The position numbers were made by a program, and so were the translations under genes. 37,622 bases of DNA, from contig NZ_VFTG01000040.1 in assembly GCF_006439355.1 (NCBI RefSeq), forward strand, positions 1-37,622. Reading direction: 5' to 3'. The notes under the pieces were generated by a model. The model did no database searches. It was not told where the DNA came from and saw only the letters and a list, made by a program, of their open reading frames with translations. Source of the DNA: Mesorhizobium sp. B4-1-3 (lineage in GTDB: Bacteria > Pseudomonadota > Alphaproteobacteria > Rhizobiales > Rhizobiaceae). This document shows positions 32,506-37,622 of the stretch, piece by piece. Each line of letters starts with the position of its first letter. Position 1 is the stretch's first letter.

Positions 32506-32528
32506 TAGTTTGTAAAGTTTCCTAACTA
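32506..32528. promoter_or_regulatory. 23-bp imperfect palindrome, probable ROK operator
   Basis: The site reads TAGTT-TGTAAAGTTTCCT-AACTA. It is symmetric about G32517 with only two mismatched pairs, giving the pattern TAGTTnGnAAA-n-TTTnCnAACTA. It lies between the divergent transporter operon (start 32429) and kinase gene (start 32585), close enough to cover both promoters. The ROK regulator at 34697 is the obvious candidate to bind it. Confidence 0.7.
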
Positions 32529-32584
32529 ACGCGTTCGCGGCACAATGCGAAGCTTTGGCGGCGCGTTTGGCGAAGGGAATGTTC

Positions 32585-33502
32585 GTGGATCAGAACCTGC
32601 TGGCGGGCGTGGACATAGGCGGCACCAAGACACGCATCATGGGGCGTCGGGGCGATATCGTGTTGTTCGACAAGGCGGTCATCACCGACGAATGGCGCAT
32701 CCGCCAAATGGAGGCCGATGCGATGAAGCTCGCGGTCATCGTCATGGATCTGTGCGGCGGGTCGGCGCCAGTCGCGATGGCTGTCGGCGCGCATGGCTGC
32801 GACACCGACGAGGAATGCCGGCGGTTCCAGGCGCTGCTGTCGGCCAATCTGAAGGCGAGCGTGCAGGTGGTCAACGACGCCGAACTGATGGTGCCCGCCG
32901 CCGGCTATGATGACGGCATCGGCGTAGTGGCTGGAACCGGTTCGATCGCCGTCGCGCGCACGGCTGAGGGGAAGATGCTCGCCGCCGGCGGCTGGGGCTG
33001 GATCCTGGGCGACGAGGGAAGCGCCGCGGCGCTGGTGCGCGAAGCCGCCAAGGCGATCCGCCGCACGCTTGATCGTGGCCAGGAGGGCGATCCGCTGATT
33101 GCCATGCTGATGCGTGAGATCGGAACCGACGACCAGACCAAGCTTGGCATATTGCTCAACGAGACGAGGGGTGCCGCAGCTTGGGGCCGCTACGCCAACG
33201 CCGTCTTCGATGCGGCAACTGCCGGCTCGCCGCTAGCTTCGCGTGTCATCAAGGAAGGCGGGGAGGGACTTGCCGCGCTCGTCCAATTGCTGATCGAGCG
33301 CGGCGCCAATGCCTCGCTTGTCGTTGCCGGCGGCGGTGTCATTGCCGAGCAGCCGATGCTGATGACAGCTTTCGTCGAAGCCATGGCGTCAGTTTCGCCG
33401 GCAACCCGCGTGGTCCTGCTGCGCCAGCCGCCGGTAATCGGCGCGATAGCGCTGGCCGCGCGCCTTGTCGCGGGCGAGGCTCAGTCCCACGGCCGCGCAT
33501 AA
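32585..33502 (+). CDS. BadF/BadG/BcrA/BcrD-type sugar kinase, GlcNAc kinase-like
   Basis: A 305-residue member of the ASKHA fold, BadF/NagK-type branch. Phosphate-1 motif: AGVDIGGTKTRIMG (residues 7-20). The catalytic Asp is expected in VVNDAELMVPAAG, phosphate-2 in GVVAGTGSIAVAR, and the adenosine motif in SLVVAGGGVIAEQP. These proteins phosphorylate N-acetylglucosamine or related amino sugars. GTG 32585 is favoured because AAGGGA lies six bases upstream; ATG 32579 abuts that site and TTG 32555 is farther. The SIS-domain gene follows in an operon, and the stop TAA overlaps an ATG at 33502. Confidence 0.83.
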   Translation: MDQNLLAGVDIGGTKTRIMGRRGDIVLFDKAVITDEWRIRQMEADAMKLAVIVMDLCGGSAPVAMAVGAHGCDTDEECRRFQALLSANLKASVQVVNDAELMVPAAGYDDGIGVVAGTGSIAVARTAEGKMLAAGGWGWILGDEGSAAALVREAAKAIRRTLDRGQEGDPLIAMLMREIGTDDQTKLGILLNETRGAAAWGRYANAVFDAATAGSPLASRVIKEGGEGLAALVQLLIERGANASLVVAGGGVIAEQPMLMTAFVEAMASVSPATRVVLLRQPPVIGAIALAARLVAGEAQSHGRA

Positions 33503-33525
33503 TGACTGTTGATGGAGTATCGAAG

Positions 33526-34545
33526 ATGAAGCGTATCGGTTACCGCTCCGCGGTGTCACGCCAGGCTGAAAGCCTGGAGGTCGGCAGGCAGGCCGTGGCG
33601 CGGGCGCTCAACACTTTGGACTTGTCGGGTTTCGGCGGCGGCACGATCGGCTTTGCCGGCATCGGCGCCAGCTACCAGGCGGCGCTTGCCGGAGCATGTT
33701 ATCTGCGACAGTTCGGCCGGCGGGGTTTCGCCTTCCTGCCGACCGAGCTCTATGGCCGAACGAATGCGTCGGCCGATGCCTTTGTCGCGCTGTCAGCCTC
33801 CGGCCAGAGCCGTGAAATCGCCGACGTGATGCTGGAGGCGAAAGCCTATCCGCGCCTTGCTATCTGTCGGGGCGCCGACAATCCCTTAGCGGGCATAACC
33901 GGTGCTGTGATCGCCATGGACTCGGGCGCCGACAATGGCGCCAGTTCAACCGGCTATACGGGAACGCTGCTCGCGCTCGGCATGCTGGTCGACAAGGTTG
34001 CCGGCGGAGCATTCGACTGGGCGCAACTGCCGCGGGCCGTCGAGCGCCTGCTGGCCGATGGCTGGCAAGGCGCTGGGTCAGCGGCAAGAATGCTGGCCGG
34101 TCGCGCTTCCATTGACATTGTCGGCGCCGGCATCGGTTTTGCCAATGCGGGTGAGGCCGCGATGCTGATCCGCGAAGCGGTCCGGGTTCCCGCCTCCGGC
34201 TGGGACACGCTGAACTATCTGCATGGCCCCATGGAATCGCAGGACGCGGCCACCGGCCTGATCGCCTTCGGTGAGGATCGCGAGGTCAAGATCGCGCAGG
34301 ACGTCGCCGGCTTCGGCTGCCCCTCGGTGCTGATCACGCGACGGGCCGACATCGCCGCCACGGGGAAGCTCGCCGTGATCGTGATTCCGGCGTTGGGCAA
34401 TGCGATCGCGGACGGTATCCTGGAGATCATCGGGCTGCAGATGATTGTCGGTGACATGCAGGACGCGGCCGGCCTCACCGACATTACCTTCCGCTACCGG
34501 CAGACCGACACGAAGCTGAAGCCCTGGTCGCCGACAGCGCTTTAG
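33526..34545 (+). CDS. tandem SIS-domain isomerase/deaminase, NagB-II/AgaS-like
   Basis: A 339-residue protein with two sugar isomerase (SIS) domains, like the C-terminal half of GlmS. The first domain has FAGIGASYQAALAGACYLRQ and the phospho-sugar loop LSASGQSREI. The second has IVGAGIGFANAGEAAMLIRE and NYLHGPMESQD, matching the HGP motif of GlmS-type enzymes. Such proteins convert glucosamine-6-phosphate-type substrates to keto sugars and ammonia. ATG 33526 has GGAG nine bases upstream; ATG 33502, overlapping the kinase stop, would add eight residues and has no ribosome site. The specific substrate is unproven. Confidence 0.85.
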   Translation: MKRIGYRSAVSRQAESLEVGRQAVARALNTLDLSGFGGGTIGFAGIGASYQAALAGACYLRQFGRRGFAFLPTELYGRTNASADAFVALSASGQSREIADVMLEAKAYPRLAICRGADNPLAGITGAVIAMDSGADNGASSTGYTGTLLALGMLVDKVAGGAFDWAQLPRAVERLLADGWQGAGSAARMLAGRASIDIVGAGIGFANAGEAAMLIREAVRVPASGWDTLNYLHGPMESQDAATGLIAFGEDREVKIAQDVAGFGCPSVLITRRADIAATGKLAVIVIPALGNAIADGILEIIGLQMIVGDMQDAAGLTDITFRYRQTDTKLKPWSPTAL

Positions 34546-34696
34546 TTTCCCTCGGCTGCCAGACTTGTTCTCAGTAGGTGCATTCGCGCAATCCGCCGAA
34601 ACGCATCACAATGGCAATTGTCGCGGTTGATTCGTGATATGCGATCCGCCGCGCCCGGTCGAGCGCCGAGAGGGTGAAAGCGGAACAACGTCGCAG

Positions 34697-35872
34697 ATGA
34701 CTCCATCCGAAATCCCCAGCCTGACGGAAAGCGCCCGTGCCGTATTGCGCCTGCTGGCTTCGCAGGGGCCGGTGACCCGACCCAAGCTCGGCTCGATGCT
34801 GGAACTGTCCAAGCCGACCATGTCGGCTGCGGTTTCCGAGCTCAGCGCGCTGGGACTCGTCGCGTCGCGCGGGACGGAACGCGGCGCCATCGGGCGGACC
34901 GCCACCATCTATGGCATCGGCCCCGGCGCCGGCTATGTGATCGGCATCGACGTCGGCGCCGCGCAGGTGCGCGCGGTTGCTTACTCGATGGATGCCCAGC
35001 CCCTAGCGACGGTGGAAGAGATCATTCCGGACGGGGCGACCACTGACGGGATCGGTGCGGTCATTCTTGCGGTAGCCAGATCGGTCGCGGCGAAGGTCGG
35101 CAAGACCTTCCGGATCCTGCGCAGCATCGCGGTGGCGGTACCGCGCATCGTCTCGCACAGTCGCCTTGGCAATGGCCAAGGCAACAGTCCGGACGCGGTG
35201 CTTCACACGCTTCGCCGCAAGATCGATGTGCCGATCGTCCTAGAGAACAACGTCAACTGCGCGGCGATCGGCGAAATGCATTTCGGCGCCGCGCAGGGCC
35301 ACGAGACCTTTGCTTTCCTGCAGGTCGGCGTCCGTGTCGGCTTGGGTCTGATCAATGAAGGCCGGCTTTATCGCGGCGCCGGGGGCGCAGCCGGCGAAGT
35401 CGGCCGCATGCCTTTTCCTTGGTCGGCCAGCGAAGTGCCTTGTCGCGAGGGACTGGAGCACTATCTCGGCTCGCGGGCGCTTGTCGAGCGCAGCCGGCAG
35501 GCCTGGCCAACGGAAGAAGGCGAGCCGCCAAATTCAGCCAAGGAGTTGTTCGCGCTGGCGCTGGCAGGGTCGCGCCCGGCTACCGAGGCGGTCTCGCGGC
35601 ATGCCGCCGATATCGGCAGGCTCGCGGCCGGCTGCATCGGCCTGCTCGATCCGGGCCTGATCGTGCTTGGCGGCGGCGTTGGGCGCAACACGCTGATGAC
35701 GGCCGAGGTCGAGCGGGTGGCCGGTGAACTCGCCTGGCCGACGCCGATTGCGGTCAGCACGCTGGAAGATGTCGGCACCGCGCTTGGCGCCATGAAGCTG
35801 GCGCTGGATTACAGTCTTGGGCTGATCCTGCGCGAGGACCGTCACCCGGCCGTGGTGCTGCCGCCGCTGTAA
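34697..35872 (+). CDS. ROK-family transcriptional regulator (NagC/XylR type)
   Basis: A 391-residue ROK protein with an N-terminal winged HTH (about residues 5-65: ARAVLRLLASQGPVTRPKLG, LSKPTMSAAVSEL) joined to a sugar-kinase-like domain (VIGIDVGAAQVRAVAYSMD; LENNVNCAAIGE; GVGLGLINEG as VRVGLGLINEGRLYRGAGGA; AGEVGRMPF). The zinc cluster C-x-C-G-x-x-G-C usual in ROK proteins is reduced to one Cys in PCREGLEHYLG. ATG 34697 is used (MTPSEIPSLTESA), with a weak ribosome site; ATG 34634 is the alternative. It lies 151 bases after the SIS gene and probably represses both divergent operons, with the amino sugar or its phosphate as inducer. Confidence 0.87.
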   Translation: MTPSEIPSLTESARAVLRLLASQGPVTRPKLGSMLELSKPTMSAAVSELSALGLVASRGTERGAIGRTATIYGIGPGAGYVIGIDVGAAQVRAVAYSMDAQPLATVEEIIPDGATTDGIGAVILAVARSVAAKVGKTFRILRSIAVAVPRIVSHSRLGNGQGNSPDAVLHTLRRKIDVPIVLENNVNCAAIGEMHFGAAQGHETFAFLQVGVRVGLGLINEGRLYRGAGGAAGEVGRMPFPWSASEVPCREGLEHYLGSRALVERSRQAWPTEEGEPPNSAKELFALALAGSRPATEAVSRHAADIGRLAAGCIGLLDPGLIVLGGGVGRNTLMTAEVERVAGELAWPTPIAVSTLEDVGTALGAMKLALDYSLGLILREDRHPAVVLPPL

Positions 35873-35897
35873 GGCGGCCCCTCCAAAGCGAATGCAA

Positions 35898-35931
35898 AAA
35901 GAGGCAGGCGCTGGCGGGCGCCTGCCTCTTT
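35898..35931. terminator. bidirectional terminator between ROK and azoR
   Basis: AAAGAGGCAGGCGC (35898-35911) and GCGCCTGCCTCTTT (35918-35931) form a perfect 14-bp stem with a 6-base loop. A-rich and T-rich flanks support termination on both strands of these convergent genes. Confidence 0.88.
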
Positions 35932-35949
35932 CATTCCTGCCAACGGCAA

Positions 35950-36588
35950 TCAGGCTGCGATGGCAACCTGGCCAGCCGTGGCGGCAGCGATCGCGTCGAC
36001 CTTGGCGGTGGCCTTGGCGAGCGCGGCGGCGACCGCATCGGCACCCATGCCGACACCCTCGACGCGGATGACTTCGACATCGGTCATGCCGAGGAAGCCG
36101 AGCACGCTGCGCAGATAGGGAACCGCATGGTCCATATGCACCGCGGCCCCCTCCGAATAGATGCCGCCGGAAGCGAGCACGATATAGACCCTCTTGCCGC
36201 TGACGAGGCCCTTCGGACCGTTCTCGCCGTAAGCAAAGGTCTTGCCCGAGCGGGCGACGTGGTCGACCCAGGACTTCAACGTCGAGGAGATGTTGAAGTT
36301 GATGAAGCCGGTGGCGAGGATCACGGTGTCGGCGGCGAAAAGCTCGTCGAGCACGGCGTCTGAAACGCCGACCACCTCGGCCTGGCGCGGCGTGCGGGCT
36401 TCGGCCGGCGTGTAGATGCCGGTGGCGTAATCAGGGTCGATATGCGGCAGCGGGTTGGCGACGAGATCGCGCACGACCAGCGTGTTCGACGGATCGGCGG
36501 CGACGAGCTTCCGGGCAAGATCGGTGGCCACACGGGTCGAGTGCGAAGCGGCGCCGCGCGGGCTGGAGGTAACGAGAAGAATAGACAT
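35950..36588 (-). CDS. azoR: FMN-dependent NADH:quinone oxidoreductase/azoreductase AzoR
   Basis: A 212-residue flavodoxin-fold enzyme. The N-terminus MSILLVTSSPRGAASHSTRV carries the FMN phosphate-binding S-S/P-R-G-x-x-S-x-S loop. FINFNISSTLKSWVDHVARSGKTF is the family signature (here as pieces FNISSTLKSWVDHV and ARSGKTF). It reduces quinones and azo compounds with NADH and protects against electrophile stress. The start is ATG 36588, with GGGGAC about seven bases upstream. It is divergent from a LysR gene that probably regulates it. Confidence 0.9.
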   Translation of the reverse strand: MSILLVTSSPRGAASHSTRVATDLARKLVAADPSNTLVVRDLVANPLPHIDPDYATGIYTPAEARTPRQAEVVGVSDAVLDELFAADTVILATGFINFNISSTLKSWVDHVARSGKTFAYGENGPKGLVSGKRVYIVLASGGIYSEGAAVHMDHAVPYLRSVLGFLGMTDVEVIRVEGVGMGADAVAAALAKATAKVDAIAAATAGQVAIAA

Positions 36589-36637
36589 GGCGGTGTCCCC
36601 TTGGGGTTGGAGTGAAACTTTCCACGCCAATATGGGA

Positions 36638-36667
36638 TTGCCGCTCCATCAGGATAACTGGTATAAT
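36638..36667 (+). promoter_or_regulatory. sigma-70-like promoter of the terminal LysR gene
   Basis: TTGCCG (36638-36643), an 18-base spacer and a perfect TATAAT (36662-36667) lie about 40 bases upstream of ATG 36705. The stretch 36655-36700 is markedly AT-rich for this genome and should also hold the divergent azoR promoter and LysR-binding sites. Confidence 0.55.
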
Positions 36668-36704
36668 ATGTGTACAATCCATCAATAAAATAGATGATAC
36701 GGGC

Positions 36705-37622
36705 ATGCAGCCGAACCCGACATTGGATCAGCTCCAAATCCTGGTGGCGGTGGCCGATACCGGCAGCTTCTCGGCAGCGGGGCGCAAGCTCAACCGGGCG
36801 CAGTCGGTGGTGAGCTACGGCATCGCCAATCTCGAAGCGCAGCTTGGCCTGAAGCTGTTCGAGCGCGTAGGCGTGCGCGAGCCGCAGCTGACCGATGTCG
36901 GCAGGGCGATGCTGGAGGACGCGCGGCGCATGATCGGCGTGCTGCAGCGTATCCGTTCGCGCGCCGACGGCTATCGGCAAGGACTGGAAGCGGAGGTGGC
37001 AATATCGGTCGACGTGGCGCTGCCTTCGCCGGCGCTGGTGCGGGTGCTGAAGGCCTTCGAGGCGCAGTTCCCGGCGGTCATGCTGCGGCTTTACATCGGC
37101 TCGCTCGGCCTGATCGTCGACCAGGTCGTCAACGGCCAGTCGGATCTCGGCTTCGGCGGGCTGATAGGCGACGCCGACGTCACTCTGCTGCGCATCGGCT
37201 TCACCTCGATGGTGCCGGCGGCGGCGCCGGACCACCCCTTGGCCAAACTGCCGAAGCCGGTTGCTGTCGAGAACCTGCGCGAGCACATCCAGCTCGTCGT
37301 CTCCGACCAGTCGGAGCGGACGAGTGGGCGCGACTATGGCGTGTTTGCCTATCGGACCTGGCGGTTGACGGATGTGCGCACCAAGCATGCCCTGATGCGC
37401 GAAGGTCTCGGCTGGGGCGGGCTGCCGCGCTGGCTGATCGCCGACGACCTCGCCAGCGGCAGGCTGGTGGAGCTCGATCTGGAGCCGTATCGCGAGGTGC
37501 GCTCGCCGCTCTATGCCATGCATCGCGCCGACCGCAGCCCCAAGCCGGCCGCGTCCTGGCTGATCGACGAATTCAAGCGTCAGCTTGGCTGCTTCAACGA
37601 GATGGAGCCGGGCGTGTGGATC
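36705..37622 (+). CDS. LysR-family transcriptional regulator, 3' end outside the window
   Basis: An open frame of 306 codons with no stop before the window end. It begins MQPNPTLDQLQILVAVADTG, then SFSAAGRKLNRAQSVVSYGI, the LysR HTH (about residues 8-65). The substrate-binding domain follows (LEAEVAISVDVALPSPALVR; MREGLGWGGLPRWLIADDL). Only a few C-terminal residues are probably missing, since LysR proteins are usually 290-320 long. It is divergent from azoR; such LysR proteins often activate neighbouring quinone or azo reductases under electrophile stress. That role is inferred. Confidence 0.85.
   Translation, partial: MQPNPTLDQLQILVAVADTGSFSAAGRKLNRAQSVVSYGIANLEAQLGLKLFERVGVREPQLTDVGRAMLEDARRMIGVLQRIRSRADGYRQGLEAEVAISVDVALPSPALVRVLKAFEAQFPAVMLRLYIGSLGLIVDQVVNGQSDLGFGGLIGDADVTLLRIGFTSMVPAAAPDHPLAKLPKPVAVENLREHIQLVVSDQSERTSGRDYGVFAYRTWRLTDVRTKHALMREGLGWGGLPRWLIADDLASGRLVELDLEPYREVRSPLYAMHRADRSPKPAASWLIDEFKRQLGCFNEMEPGVWI

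Noticed and set aside
33181..33501. Upstream extension of the SIS-domain frame into the kinase gene
   Set aside because: It overlaps the conserved C-terminus of the kinase and shows no similarity to SIS proteins; the true start lies at 33502 or 33526.

Overview
This is a GC-rich chromosomal window from an alphaproteobacterium of the order Hyphomicrobiales, most likely Mesorhizobium or a close relative. That placement rests on the rhizobial-type RpoD and DnaG, the style of the protein families, and eight copies of a short palindromic intergenic repeat that I associate with Mesorhizobium. It is inference from reading, not from a search. I saw no tRNA, rRNA, insertion sequence, prophage or CRISPR array. 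Most of the window is ordinary core and accessory chromosome.

Layout. Positions 1-3100 hold a frameshifted LysE-type exporter divergent from a LysR regulator, a damaged glutathione S-transferase gene and a RibD/DHFR-like reductase. Positions 3100-6320 hold a protein-isoaspartate methyltransferase-like gene and the divergent manganese pair mntH/mntR. Positions 6400-9120 hold a small basic protein, a YpfJ-type zinc peptidase and a drug-efflux MFS protein. Positions 9130-24330 look like an expanded macromolecular-synthesis region. carA and a YqeY protein lie at one end and dnaG-rpoD at the other. Between them are an L,D-transpeptidase-like protein, an orphan DnaB-like ATPase, a GNAT enzyme, a DUF983 protein, a MocR regulator with a convergent MFS exporter, a DUF2061 protein, a Na/phosphate transporter and an RcnB-like protein.

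Positions 24500-28410 form a stress and metal block: a GYD protein, a frameshifted DCC protein, a His/Gly-rich PadR regulator with tandem operators, and a PspA-YiaAB operon divergent from TetR-HlyU with three matching operators between them. Positions 28440-35870 are a probable amino-sugar utilisation locus. The minus strand carries a binding protein, two permeases and a beta-keto-acid cleavage enzyme. The plus strand carries a BadF-type kinase, a SIS isomerase/deaminase-like protein and a ROK regulator. A 23-bp dyad sits in the divergent promoter, and no ATPase subunit is present. The window ends with azoR divergent from a LysR gene that runs off the end.

The observations most worth a second look are these: the DnaB-like ATPase whose catalytic glutamate appears to be lysine; the symmetric four-half-site operator at the MocR gene; the three TGAAC-N3-GTTCA operators of the PspA module; a repeat family whose flanking arms change in a paired way around a constant core; the beta-keto-acid cleavage enzyme inside a sugar operon; and three genes broken by small indels. 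At two of these genes a single base in a short homopolymer would restore the frame, so sequencing error must be excluded.
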